Shown piece by piece: positions 20,385-31,800 of a stretch of DNA of 64,000 bases; the stretch's first letter is position 1, and the number at the start of each line of letters is the position of its first letter. Under the pieces are notes generated by a model that ran no database searches, had not been told where the DNA came from, and saw only the letters and a program-made list of their open reading frames with translations. A program made the translations under genes and the position numbers. Source of the DNA: Aedes albopictus (lineage: Eukaryota > Arthropoda > Insecta > Diptera > Culicidae). The stretch spans positions 316,397,164-316,461,163 of the forward strand of contig NC_085137.1 of assembly GCF_035046485.1 (NCBI RefSeq), written 5' to 3'.

Positions 20385-21453
20385 CAGGTATCAGAAGGCC
20401 GGCTCCAGAGGCACGTTATCCTCCATTTGGGACATTTGTGCCATCGCCAAAATAACAGCCTATTTCATCATCTACCTGAGGGAAAAGGAAGGGAAAAGGA
20501 TTTGGATGGGGATAGGGACAGGTAGGGAAATAGGAAAAATACCCTGGAAGAGGGTACTAACGCACAAGCGTACCACAATGGGTTCAAACAGCGCCCTGAA
20601 AAGGGCACTGTAATAACGCATAAAGCGAAAGAGAGCCTATAGCTCTTTACCACAGCGGGTTAAGAACAACAGAATATCCTGAAGATTCAGGTTTCTGAAG
20701 TCAGTTTCACTTAATAAGTGTTTACCGAATACTCGGAAACGCAGTTGCGCGAAAACTGGACAGTTACATATCAAATGATACGAAGTTCCATAATCGGATT
20801 CACAGCTATCACAGGCAAATGAATCAGCTTGCTGAATATTCGCCATGTGATAGCTGAGTCGGCAGTGGCCAGTCAATGCTTTGACCAGCATGCTGCAATT
20901 CTGCTTAGACAGATTAGTTAGATACTTCGCCACCCGTAGAGATGGCTCAATACTATACAATTTGGTTTGACGACATGACTCCAAACTATTCCAATATTGT
21001 CTGTGTTGAGTGACAGCCCAGGTGTGGATCTGAAGCTTAATCCAACACTTCGATATCGGAATAGCTGGCTCAGGGCCAATGAAGTCATGTGATGCTCCAG
21101 AGCGAGCTAACTCATCAGCCAATTCATTTCCAGCGATGGAAGAATGACCAGGTACCCATAGAAGGTGAACAGCGTTTGCTGAATTCAGCTCCTCGATTTG
21201 ATTTCGACAAGCGATAACTATCTTCGACCTGGAGTTGGCCGAAGCAAGTGCTTTAATAGCAGCCTGGCTATCTGAACAGAAGTATATTACTTTGCCCATT
21301 ACGTGCTGCTGAAGTGCTGATTGCACTCCGCACATAAGAGCAAAGATTTCGGCCTGAAAAACGGTGCAGTGTTTACCAAGTGAGTAAGACTGATACAGCC
21401 TTAGCTCACGAGAATAAACACCAGCACCTGCTCGACCTTCGAGAAGGGAGCCA
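20385..21453 (-). mobile_element. LOA/Lian-like LINE 3' fragment with RNase H, recent insertion
   Basis: On the minus strand a 5'-truncated copy begins within the RNase H domain and reads FQAEIFALMCGVQSALQQHV, then FCSDSQAAIKALA, HLLWVPGHSSIAGNELADEL, FIGPEPAIPISKCW, and the zinc-finger-like CDSCESDYGTSYHLICNC, ending LTRCGKEL with a stop at 20639. The RNase H set is legible: the DSQAA aspartate, and HSSIAGNELAD, which contains the last acidic residue. The 3' UTR runs to 20385 and ends CTTCTGATACCTG. It is flanked by the 207-bp duplication. This copy is the best reference for decoding the broken ones at 0.8-5.9 and 27.5-30.4 kb. Confidence 0.85.
20639..21335 (-). pseudogene. RNase H and C-terminal zinc-finger part of a LOA-like ORF2
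   Basis: 232 residues stay open from an internal Met (MCGVQSALQQ). RNase H would remove RNA from the cDNA hybrid during target-primed reverse transcription. The N-terminal endonuclease and RT are missing through 5' truncation, so the fragment cannot be autonomous. The tail carries a C-X2-C-X8-H-X4-C-like cluster (CDSCESDYGTSYHLICNC). Confidence 0.8.
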
Positions 21454-21660
21454 TTGTTCTTTTTCTGCTAAATGATATTAAGTTGCATTTTTTTACATTT
21501 AATTCTAAAAGGCTTTTTTTGCACCATACGTAGAATATATGAATTTCATTGTGGAATACATTGATGTCTTCTTCATTTCGTATTTCCAGAAAGAGCTTCA
21601 TGTCATCGGCATAAATTAGAACTTTTAGTTTGTTTAAAATGAAGGAAATGTCGTTTACAT
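21454..21660 (-). repeat. 207-bp target-site duplication, copy 2
   Basis: Partner of 20178-20384. The reading LIYADDMKLFLEIRNEED occurs upstream of the insertion and the MKLFLEIRNEED part is repeated downstream. Confidence 0.85.
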
Positions 21661-21904
21661 ACATAATAAAGAGAAGAGGTCCTACTCCCAGTATAACTTA
21701 TACACTACTTTTTCATTTAATAAAACGCCTTTAGTTTAAAAGCATACAAAAAAATTAAAAGGTGTAAAACAAAAACACCTTAAAATTGGCTTTAAGTAAA
21801 ATGTAGAAAAAGTTCAAGAAAATTAAATGAAGCCCATACATTACATGGGGTTATACGCTAATTGTTTAAAAAAATTGCGGAAATCCTATTACAAATCGAG
21901 CTTT

Positions 21905-22985
21905 AGCTATTCGGGGGTGTTTCACGCAACTTCAGGTATCCCAGAAGCATTTCATGGTTGTTCCTATGGATTTTAGAGACGTTCCGTGGTGCTTCAGGGG
22001 TTTTCAGGGGGTCCCAGGGGCGTTCCAGAAGGTTTCAGGGGCGTTCCACGGAGTGTTATGGGACAGGGGGTCGCAGGAGCGTTCCATGGGTGTCCTAAAG
22101 AGTTTCGGCGGCGTTTATTGGAACTCAGTGGGTTTCAGAGGGTCCCACAAGCGTTCCAGGGGTGTCAGGGGGGTTCAGGGAAGTTCCATGGGGCTTCAGA
22201 GCCAAGGAGTTTAAACGGGTTTCAGGAGCGCGGCACGAGTTTTCAAGGGGTTTCAGATGCGTTTCTTGGGGCTTTTCAGAGGATCCCATAAGCATTTCAG
22301 GGATGCTCAGAGGGTTTGGGGCGTTCCATGAGGCTAAAGGGGATTTTAGAGGCGTTTCAGGGGGTTTCATGAGCGTTCCACGGGTGTTCTAAGGAATTTT
22401 AGTGGCGTTCCAAGGGTTTCAGTTGATTTTAGGAGCGTGCCAGAGATTTAAAAGAAATTTCAGGAGCGTACCAGGACTGTCACAGAAGCCTCAGGAGTTT
22501 TCAATATGTTTGAGATGCGTTTCTTGAGACTTTTCAGGGGATCCCATAAGCATTCCAGGAAGACTCAGAGGGTTTCAGGGTGTTCCATGAGGCTTTAGGG
22601 GATTTTAGAGGCGTTTCAGGGGGGTTCAGGAGCGTTCCAAGCGTGTTCCAAGGAGTTTCAGAAGCGTTCAAGGGTTTCAGATGATTTCAGGATTCTACAG
22701 CATTCTACAGATTTTAAAATAAGAAATATCAGAAACGTGATAGGACTGTTACAGGAGCCTCATGAGGTTTTACGGGCGCTCCTGGGAGTTTCAAGCGGTT
22801 TCAAGGGCATTCCAGGAGAAATATCCCTTATTTCACCTTGAACCTTGAAACGCATTGAAATGCCTCTAAATTTCAGAGTCTGTACACCCCTAAATCCCAC
22901 CTCAATCCTCTGGAAACCCCCCGGGACGCTCCTGAAAGCCCTGAAAAGCCTTGATACGCCTTAGAAACCCAAAGGAACCTCCGCC
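21905..22985. repeat. Degenerate minisatellite-like array (GGTTTCAGGGGCGTTCC)
   Basis: About 900 bp of imperfect repeats built from GTTTCAGGGG and GCGTTCCA words, followed at about 22850-22985 by the complementary strand form (CCTGAAAGCCCTGAAAAGCC). Related arrays occur at 56520-57110, 61190-61320 and 61840-62160. The apparent Gly/Phe-rich open frames are products of the repeat, not genes. Confidence 0.65.
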
Positions 22986-23633
22986 ATCATACATAAACAA
23001 TTCCTGTGACAAAATTCAGTTATATAAGAGTCACATAAACCCATGTAGGACATGTGTGTTACTAGGACACGAACCCCTCCGAAAATCCTTCTGAAACTTC
23101 CATGAAACTTAAAAATAAAAATCTGCCAAATTTGTAAAAAAAAAAATCGTCTAGATGAAGAATCGTTTCACTTCGTTCATAAATTAACGAAAATCGGTCT
23201 ACATTTAGATAAGTTAACTGTTACCGTAAGAAGGCGTTTTAGCATTTGGGTTCCAGATACTCGTTACAAACGTTTTATTTTTCTTTGAAAATGGAATTTA
23301 AGGGAATTCATATTCAATGGGAAGTATAAAAAATGATTGGATTTAGAAGTTCATTGGATATTTTTCTACTGTCGTATGCATGGAAAAACAAATGAAAACA
23401 ACAATTTCAGTTCAATAATTCGAATGACGAATTACCCTAATCGGAGAAAAAAAATATTTTCAACAAACCTATCAGCTAATAAATTTTCAAGAGATTTGGG
23501 CTCAAAACTTGAAAATCGATTAGAATCGATAGCTCAAGTGAAGTCACATTTTTTAATTCAAATATCAATTCATGGCGTTTACGTCACTTAAAAATCTCAA
23601 TATAATCAGCTCAAACTCAAAGTTTTCTCTTTT
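22986..23633. other. No gene seen
   Basis: AT-rich sequence without recognised repeats. Confidence 0.4.
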
Positions 23634-23927
23634 TCTCCTCCCTCTCCTCTCCTCTTCTTGGCGTAACGTCCTCACTGGGACAAAGCCTGCTCTCAGCTTA
23701 GTGTTCAATGAGCACTTCCACAGTTTTTAACTGAGAGCTTCCTCTGCCAATGACCATTTTGCATGTGTATATCGTGTGGCAGGCACGAAGATACTCTCTG
23801 CCCAAGGAAGTCAAGGAAATTTCCTTTACGAAAAGATCCTGGACCGACTGGGAATCGAACCCGTCACCCTCAGCATGGTCATGCTGAATACCCGTGCGTT
23901 TACCGCCTCAGCTATATGGGCCCTCTG
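23634..23927 (-). mobile_element. Feilai-type tRNA-derived SINE with target duplication
   Basis: Minus-strand head GGCCCATATAGCTGAGGCGG with B box GGGTTCGATTCCC, body identical in order to the 45.65-kb copy, and a GA-rich tail (GAGGAGAGGAGAGG). The direct repeat GTTTTCTCTTTT flanks it (23622-23633, 23928-23939). Confidence 0.85.
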
Positions 23928-23939
23928 GTTTTCTCTTTT

Positions 23940-25044
23940 CATGTAATTCGATTCTAGAAAAGAACTCAAATTTAAATTTTAGGTAACTTTTGAAAAATAA
24001 GTCGCAGCCTAACACTGAGGTTGAGAATCACTGGCGTTCCTCGTACTGCCCTGCTTGGTAGTACGGTAACAGTTGTAGACCCCAAGCGGCATCATCGGTT
24101 CATGTTCCATGTGATTGCTGCCAATTTTTCCCCCTTTTTGCTGGCTCTCCAACTTGCAAACTTGTTTTGTTCCTAGTCATTATTGTGGGCATAGGTGGCT
24201 CGACTGCACAGCACACAAAAAAACAACCTTCCACGTATTTAGGGAGCGAACGAGCAAGCGAGCGAGCCTGCTGCAGGGTAGATTGAATTTCAATCGAAGG
24301 TAATTTGTTTAAAATTCGAACTTTTTCCCATCCACGCGGACCACGGCACAATGGTTCTGCTCATTTTTTTTTTCTCTATTTTCTCGAAGCACCGAGTCCA
24401 TATGGAGGACGATGTTTTGCAATGCAAAAGTGTTCCAAAGTGCTGGAAGCGATCGGGTCTCTGCAACCACCGCACCAGCCAGCAGCAAGTACAACTCGGT
24501 GCGGTGGCGGCGCAAGCTGGGGCGTGAATAGAATTTAAAATTCTCTCGGCGTACTAAATTGCTGCTTAATGAGTAACCTCCAGCCGAAGTCGTGTGGTTG
24601 TCATCGCCATCGTGTGGGTTAGAGATGGATGCAGTTGGTTTGCAGCTAGCTGAGAGCTGCGCGGAAAACCAACCGTCGTCATCGTCGTCGTCGACCGTCG
24701 GCATATGCTAGCGAAAGATAGCTTTGCACTTCTAGAGATGCCGCATGTGTGCGGTTATTCCTGGTTTACCATTCAAGATACGTACGGGCGGTGGTGGTTT
24801 TTGTCGCGCGGGTCCGGATAGAGGCATAGGCTTCTTATTACCCATTGAGGGTGGTGGTGGTGTGCCATCATCGTTATCATTCGTCCTCCACCACGTGGGC
24901 TCATCTTATTGGTATGCTGAATGCATGTTCTATGTTGGATTTCAACATCGTTTCTGAGTTTGAAAATAAATACCGATTTTGCAATGAAGTGAGAAAGGAC
25001 AGAGTCGATGGACATCCCAGTTTTCTTCCTCTATTTCCTCTTTT
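23940..25044. other. GC-richer, repeat-poor stretch; no gene established
   Basis: Contains a GTC-type trinucleotide run at about 24675-24695 and a GGT run at about 24850. A 131-codon minus frame (from 24704) starts with MPTVDDDDDD but shows no recognisable domain. Host regulatory or untranslated sequence is possible. Confidence 0.35.
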
Positions 25045-25400
25045 TTAGTCCTCAACACTCATGGTAGTACAGAGGGTCGAATCGAAAGATCTCCTGGACG
25101 ATTGCCTACCATTGCAGATTGTATTTCCGCTCCTGCGTAGTGCTGTCGGCTTTTGATTACATCGATGATGGGGCTCCACGTTGGAGATCAAAATGAAAGG
25201 CTACCATGCATAAATTCCGCAGGCATCTATTGAGGAAGATCTGCAGCCGTAGAGTATTCTCAACTGATACACACCAGATTTCACAGGCGTACAGCAGCAA
25301 AGATTACACGTTCGATTTATAAATTTGGGTTCTGGTGCGTCGACTAATCTGACCGTTTTTCTATACATTTCTTAAAGTCGCAAAAAGCAGCCATTCGGTT
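25045..25400 (-). mobile_element. LINE RT C-terminal fragment
   Basis: On the minus strand, LLLYACEIWCVSVENTLRLQ followed by IFLNRCLRNLC resembles the LLYGCETW...LQ.FINRCLR motif common at the end of RT ORFs in endonuclease-type LINEs. Heavily decayed. Confidence 0.55.
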
Positions 25401-25504
25401 ACCAAGACGTAGGATGTTTTCAATATTCTCCATCTCCACTGCTTGCTCAACTACTATACAGTTGGATGAAGTTGGATGAGGGTAGACCGTATCTACATGC
25501 TTAA

Positions 25505-25670
25505 TTGCCAGAGCCATGGAATGGGGAAGCCCTTTTCAAGAATCAGCGGGGACAGATCCTGCTAGAGGCACTGGTCTTGCTTGATCTGGCTAATGTCGGT
25601 ACTAAAAGTACCTTAGTACGGAGTTATTCATCGCATTACTTTTTGCTACTGTAACCTAACAAGTAGTTCA
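25505..25670 (+). mobile_element. R1-clade endonuclease fragment
   Basis: The readings MEWGS and then, after a frameshift, NQRGQILLEALVLLDLANVG followed by TKSTLVRS match the R1-type endonuclease segment in the 53.5-kb element (LEWGSRFTNLRGHILPEALA...LANVGTKSSLSRN). About 55 codons, broken. Confidence 0.6.
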
Positions 25671-26062
25671 AAGTGAAGGGAGCCGATGGTTACACTACTC
25701 ATAGCAACCACCTGGCGATTCACTACATTATCTACTACAATAACAACATGCAGAGGTAGGGGCCACTAGGACAAGACAAAGCCCTCGTAGGTAGAAGACA
25801 CAGTGGCGTAGCCAGAAATTTGCCGGCTGTTCGGGCCCGTATGAAGTTGATCACCAATATTAACTTCTTTACTCGATCAGTCGGTAGCGATTGTCTCAAT
25901 TGACTTAGAATAACACTACAGACCGCCTGTTCCGGTGGTAAGAGTCCACCAACAGGTGACCCCTAATTCATGGTGTGATGCGCGGCTTCATGCTTGCCGT
26001 GCCTAGGAATGAATGGCTAGGGGGCTCTAATAAAAACCTAACCGCAAACGGAGCCTATAGAG

Positions 26063-27215
26063 CAATGTTTCCCAAACTTTTAAGAGGTATCGCCCCCTTA
26101 GAGCTTCCAAAAAATATTTTCGCCCCCCTAGATGAGATTTTATTTTTCTATAGTAGAAGGCTAAAACTGTGCTTAGCTAAAGCCTTTAAAAGCGCTACTG
26201 TGGCAAACCTAGTAGTGCCATTTATTGTATCTAAATCAGTGTCACTCTTAATTACATAAAATCGTTTTGTAAATGTGTTGATTTTCCGCATTTAAAAAAA
26301 TATACTGAATTTTCATCGTGCGTACATAAATATTGAGTTCATGTTTGTGCCTACTTCTCAAACCGTTGTTGTTTGAGCATTGATCAATAGAAATATAACG
26401 GACTGTGAACACTTATGAACACTCGTTATTCCCAACTAGATGTTTACCATTGTTCATAAACAACCGAGAGTCGATGTTTGGTCACTAGTAGTCAAATAAG
26501 ACTGGTGGAGAATTTGAAAACAAATACAAAAATATGTCATATGAAAAAAGTGCAACTCAGAAAAATATCGGTGTATTTTCAAATGTAGTTGCTTTTCTCA
26601 AAATCGAAATCCAGATCCAAATCAACTGTCGAGCCTCGTGCTCTAGCTTCGTGTAAATTTGAAAGCATCCTGTGTTTTAAATAAATTTTCAAATTTAAAC
26701 TTCCAGTAAAGTTTGTAATTCCTCCAGAAAACTTCTCTGAAATATTTGTGTGAAGTTGTTAAATTTGTGTGTGAAGCTTTTTGTAAGCACTGTGTTACGA
26801 ATCTCATCAGAAAAGTGTTCTGAAATTCGTCTGCACTTCAAGTTGTTGATTGAAAATTCCATGGAGAACTCGACTGTTTGTCGAGTGGAATAGCAGTCTT
26901 TTTTTCTAGCAATTTCGCCAAAGAGTCCACATAAATACCAATAATTATGTAAAATAAAGTCGATGTTTAAGTTTAATAGTAACAGCATTTTTCTATAATC
27001 CTTGACCAAATTTGAACTGTAAGCTTGAATGTCAGGGAGTTTTATGATGCAGTTGACATTCTCGACTTCAATACTATTGATGGCTTTCAATCATTGAAAA
27101 AATCGCCCCCTTTTTCAATATTTTCGCCCCTCAATTTTGATTTTGTAAATTTTCGCCCCCCTGGACCTGATTTTCGCCCCCAGGGGGGCGATTTCACCCA
27201 CTTTGGGAATCACTG
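26063..27215. mobile_element. hAT-like nonautonomous element, 1153 bp
   Basis: Left end CAATGTTTCCCAAACTTTT and right end, inverted, CAGTGATTCCCAAAGTGGG, with 8-bp flanks CTATAGAG and CTGTAGAG (26055-26062, 27216-27223). Subterminal CGCCCCC words occur at both ends. These ends and the 8-bp duplication fit the hAT superfamily. No transposase motif found. Confidence 0.8.
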
Positions 27216-27223
27216 CTGTAGAG

Positions 27224-27549
27224 TAACAGGGCGCCCTCCACAGTATGTTGCCCTTACTGCGCTAACCGGAGCAATGGTGCAGTGGACCTTGTGTTTCTCC
27301 AAGACAATCGGCTGCACTTCTTTAGTCTCACTTGAGGCTAAATAAGGGCGGGATTATGAAGATGTTGTTAATTAGTTTAAATTTTCACCTATGTGGTTTC
27401 GCATTATGCGATTTACACAGTGTATTCTGTGTATCCTCGCCTTTGGCGTTTTCTAATCGATACCGATCTGGTTTTGTTGCTGCTGTTCTTTGTTGTGCTT
27501 TTGTTGCGAAGAGTTTAATCTTGCCTAGTTTGGGTAGTGGCTACGGTTA
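27224..27549. other. No gene seen
   Basis: Short gap before the LINE pseudogene. It may include the decayed 5' part of that element. Confidence 0.35.
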
Positions 27550-30405
27550 GGATAGCTAAGATCAATCTTCAGCATAAAATAACAGCATCAGCAAGAATCA
27601 ATCTTTGCAGACTTATGCAAAATGGTTCAGCCCAAGTGGCCTTGGTCTAAGAACCTTACTTCCGTAAGGGGAATTGCTATCTAGGAAACCTTATGAACCC
27701 GGTGTTTGCTACTTTCAGTAAACATGAAATGGCAAACTCGCGTGTCATGCCTCGAGCCTGTGTGTTGTCAACAACGCAATAGTTGCTACACTCACCACTG
27801 AACTATCCACCAGAGATGTATGTGCTATCACAATTGATATATCTGTTGGAAACCTCAACAGGAAATACGTCTATTGTTCGGTTTCTTTACCGCATGATGA
27901 ACCATCCCATACGGATGCTTTCAAACAAGTCATCGCATACTGTACTTCAAAAGGCCTTCCGCTAATTGTTGGCAGTGATGCTAATGCTCACCATATCATC
28001 TGGGACAGCTGAGACATTAACTTGACAGGCTCCAGTTTGATAGAGTACTTAAGTAGTACAGATCTTGCATTACTTAACATAGGCAACCGCCCAACCTGTA
28101 TCTGCTAGAGAGGAAGTGTTAGACATAACGCTTTGCTCTAGTAGAATTAGTCACGAGCTGACCAATTGGCATGTGTCAGATGAAGAATCTTTATCTGACC
28201 ATCGCTACATCTTTTTTGAACATTTAAATGTTACTTCGCAAATATTGCGTTTCAGGAATCCCGGTCAACAAACTGGGATCTTTTTACTGATTTGGTTGCG
28301 GTTAAATTTCACGGATACTCACCATCCATTGACACTCCAAGTGATTTAGATGATGCCGTTGATACTGCAACGACCTTCATCATGGAAGCTTTTGAAGAAG
28401 CATGTCCTCTACGGTCTTCAGATCACAAGAGGAACCCCTTGTTGGAACTCTGATCTGGCGAAACTCAGGAAACAATGTAGAAAGAGTTGGAACAGACGAC
28501 GTTCGGCTGGTTCGGAGGCTTTCTCGCAAGGCCTACAGGAAAGCTCTCCGGTTTGCTGAACGATCCGGCTGGAAAAACCTTTGCACAAATGATTCCAGTT
28601 TGAGTGAAGTCAGTCGGTTAAATAAAATCCTTGCGAAATCTAAGGATTTCCGAGTGAACGAACTTCGTTTGCCAAATGGCGATCTGACTTCCTCTGATGA
28701 GGAAGTTCTGGAATGCTTATTCAGCACACACTTCCCTGGATGTGTGGATATTACATATCGGATGAACCTGATGTCTTTTCTTGTAGTTACAATTCCCTGG
28801 CTTCGGCTCGGAGTATTGTAACTATAGAATCGATTGAGTGGGCACTTAATAGCTTTGCTCCTTTCAAATATTTTGGGGCAGATGGGATTTATCCTATTTT
28901 GCTTCAGAAGGGGTTTGATTATTTCAAACATGTTTTGAAAAAAATACTTGTTTGCAGTTTTGCTACAGGGTATATTCCCAAATCCTGGCGAAATATTACT
29001 GTCAAGTTAATTCCGAAAGTGGGTCGTGCGTCGTATGAAGATGCAAAGAGTTAAGGCCTATCAGTTTGACCTCTTTTCTTCTGAAATGCTTAGAACGCAT
29101 TGTGGATCATCACATCCGTGATGTTCATCTGGCCAACGTGCCTCTTCATGTCAACCAACATGCCTACCAATCTGGAAAGTCCACTGTGACTCTTTTACAC
29201 AAGGTTATTTACGATATCGAGAAAGCATTCGCTCAAAAGCAATCTTGTGTGGGTGTTTTCTTGGATATCGAGGGTGCCTTTGACAATGTGCCTTTCGATG
29301 CCATATTGAAAGCCTCACGGAGTCATGGTATATCTCTAATGATTTCCAATTGGATTCATCAAATGATCAAATATCTCTTCTAGACATTGCATCTAGCAGG
29401 GATTAGGAAATTGAGTGTTTGTGGATGCCCCCAAGGGGGAGTCTTATCACCGCTTTTGGGGAATCTCATAGCAGATACGCTATTGAGGCAACTCAATAAT
29501 ATAGCGGTTTTCCTACTTATGATTTTGCCGACGACTACCTAGCATTGTTAGTTGGTATGTGTATCACCACCCTTTTCGACCTGATGTAAAGCGCCCTTCA
29601 GGTAGTTGAGGGTTGGTGTCGCCAATATGGCATTTCGGTTAATCCGAGTAAAACATCTATTGTTCTTTTTACGGAAAGGCGAAACCGTAATGGCGTTCGA
29701 CCTTTGCGTCTCTTTGATTCTGAAATCGATGTGACTGAACAGGTAAAGTACGTTGGAGTCATTCTTGATTCCAAGCTTTTCTGGACACCTCACATTGAGT
29801 TTAGAATCAAGAAAGCTTGTATGGCCTTCGGGAAATGTCGGTGAACTTTTGGTACAACTTGGGGTCTAAAACCCAAGTATATCAAATGGATCTACACAAC
29901 TGTTGTTCGGCCAATATTGGCCTATGGATGTCTTGTGTGTGTGGTGGCAAAAGGGCGAAATGAGAACGGTCCAATCAAAGTTAGACCATCTTTCAAGGAT
30001 GTGCTTAATGGCGATGTCTGGAGCGTTCTCTTCAACTCCCACGGCACGCTGGAAATAGCTCGCACTAGACACATAACTGCATTGGCCCTGATCCAGCTAT
30101 TCCGATATCCAAGTGTTGGGTAAAGCTTCAGATTCACACCTGGTCTGAACGCAGACAATATTGGAATAGTTTGGAGTCATGTCGTCAAACCAAACTGTAT
30201 TGTACTGAGCCATCTCCAAGGGTGGCGAAGTATCTTACAAATCTGTCAAAGCAGAATTGCAGCATTCTGGTCAAAGCATTGACTGGCCACTGCCGACTCA
30301 GCTATCACATGGCGAATATTCAGCAAGCTGATAGATTTACATGTGATAGCTGTGAATCCGATTATGGAACTCCGTATCATTTGATATGTAACTGTCCAGT
30401 TTTTG
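27550..30405 (+). mobile_element. LOA/Lian-like LINE ORF2 pseudogene (EN-RT), RNase H deleted
   Basis: The endonuclease start is INLQHKITASARINLCRLMQ at about 27560; its core, LIVGSDANAHHIIWDS at about 27962-28010, includes the DAN/H residues of APE-type nucleases. RT follows: FAPFKYFGADGIYPILLQKG (28855), LLKCLERIVDHHIRDVHLAN (29070), FLDIEGAFDNVPFDAILKAS (29257), CGCPQGGVLSPLL (29422) and VKYVGVILDSKLFWTPH (29745). At about 30090 the reading jumps from post-RT sequence to PAIPISKCW-like sequence, so most of the RNase H region is missing compared with 20385-21453. The CCHC-like tail CDSCESDYGTPYHLICNC closes it. Multiple stops and frameshifts; inactive. Confidence 0.85.
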
Positions 30406-31289
30406 CAGTTAGGAGCAGGCGAGGTGTCGACCCTGCCTGCCTTCCGGAAACAAATTGAGTGGTGAGAAGCATTCGGGAAACTGGCTACGCGCCAGCATGG
30501 TACCCTGGTGGACTCCCCAAAACGAGTCATCGATGTTCATTGCTGCAGGCTTCACAGCTCACCTTGAGGGTGCGATATGTACTAGCCCCTCTCTGAAGCA
30601 ATGCCTGACTTTCCTTTTTTTGTAGAAGACTACCCTTAACCCCACACTACCTGTCCCCCAATGGTTTAGAAGAGAAAAAAAGACTGTTGAAACACAACGA
30701 GAGTGTAGATGGCCTCTCGAGTAACTAAACAGTACGAACAAAATATGAAAATTTATGACCAACTGAGTGTAACAAAATGACCTCCTTGACTGATACACAA
30801 CTAGTTGATGAATTTACAGTAAAAATTTGAGAATATTTGATGCACTTTTCGAAATGTTACAGCTAGTTGAGCATATTTTAAAAAGTGAAAATTTAGCCTG
30901 TCCCGATCATTTTGTCTATCCCCTGTAGGTGATTTGCAACTATGTATTACACAGTGTAATGGAAATAGTTGCTGTCACCATTGTAGATCTGAAATTCCAA
31001 ACTCCAACGTAGTTTGGGTGACCACGAGTACCGTAACAGCATGACAGTTTGGATGTCCAAGAATATCCTGAAAATAAATTATGATATCCATTGGCCTTCA
31101 CAATTACAAAAGCGCATTTTTACATCTACATATATCTTGAGAAAGTTACGACAGAAGCTGCTAGTTTTCTATTCAATTACCTTATATAACCATTCAAGTT
31201 TCTAAATTATTAAAAATGAAGCTGCTTAAAATGCTAAAGAGCAGCTTCTAACAAGCTGTAAAACTAAGGAAATGCTCACTTACCAAAAC
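30406..31289. other. Unassigned, with one mariner-like end
   Basis: 30790-30926 contains GATCATTTTGTCTATCCCCT followed by GTA, the inverse of the end at about 8996, so part of a TA-type element may be present. No gene seen. Confidence 0.4.
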
Positions 31290-31800
31290 TGTTGGTGAAA
31301 GACGTAAGGTGGTTGAAATGTTAAAAGGCGGCTTCCTCTAGGACGCAGCTTTTCACCAAGCATTAAAATGGAGTGGTTACCATACGCACGAGACTCACGG
31401 GAGACCAGCTAAGGAAACGTGAATCTTTGAACAAACCGTTCCGCGTTCACAAGTGCAGTGCAGTGCAGTATAGTGAAAATCAAGTAAAATCGATCAAAAA
31501 TTACACTACGCTACACTAGATGAGAAATCCGATGCACAGACACATACATGACACCGATAGTCCTATGTCCAGCCTAAGACGATTGATCAGAATTTTCTTT
31601 TTGAAGAAGACTCGAAAGAGAGTCGAAACGTCGGGGCAAATCTAAAACAGTCGTTTTGATTCTCAAGGACTGCAGCGCCGATAAAAGTAGCTTATATCTC
31701 TCATATCGGTCGAACTCTTTTGAGTACCAACATTTGAAATAAAACTTTTTATAATAAGAAGCTATTATGTGGGGACCGAGGGGCAAATTTTGCCTAACGT
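31290..31800 (+). mobile_element. Possible Penelope-like element remnant (terminal region)
   Basis: The block around GAAGACTCGAAAGAGAGTCG followed by AAACGTCGG resembles the ribozyme-bearing terminal repeats known from Penelope-like elements. It ends near AATAAAACTTTTTATAATAA. No reverse transcriptase or GIY-YIG coding is present here. The family assignment is inference from this motif alone. Confidence 0.35.
31578..31632 (+). ncRNA. Degenerate type-III-like hammerhead ribozyme motif
   Basis: In order: GACG (31578), ATT as the NUH triplet, a poorly paired stem I region, TTGAAGA in place of CTGANGA, stem II GACTC-gaaaga-GAGTC, the GAAA box, and CGTC pairing with the first GACG. Only the first core base (C to T) and stem I deviate from the consensus. 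The C change would be expected to abolish cleavage, so it is probably a fossil. No ribozyme activity can be claimed. Confidence 0.4.

Larger units (their letters stand above)
19348..21693 (-). mobile_element. Jockey/CR1-type LINE, 5'-truncated, split by a LOA-like insertion
   Basis: Read on the minus strand. The RT active-site region at 21693-21580 reads GPLLFIMYVNDISF then LIYADDMKLFLEI, with the intact YADD motif. After the insertion the frame resumes at 20384 and runs to 19504 (about 273 residues from MKLFLEIRNEED), with CERVRDLGVILDSKLTF and YVRSILEYCSIVWSPF, ending LRKYFYSLRSPNT. The 3' end is an (AAAT)n run at 19349-19372. There is no RNase H. The long unbroken frame and the near-identity of the duplicated 207 bp indicate recent arrival. 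It is truncated before the first half of RT. Confidence 0.8.

Noticed and set aside
21954..22392. Gly/Phe-rich frames resembling a structural protein
   Set aside because: They follow directly from the GTTTCAGGGG repeat, read open in several frames at once, and are typical of repeat translation.
24309..24704. 131-codon frame starting MPTVDDDDDD
   Set aside because: The Asp run comes from a GTC repeat, there is no recognisable domain, and the frame overlaps others; not enough to call a gene.
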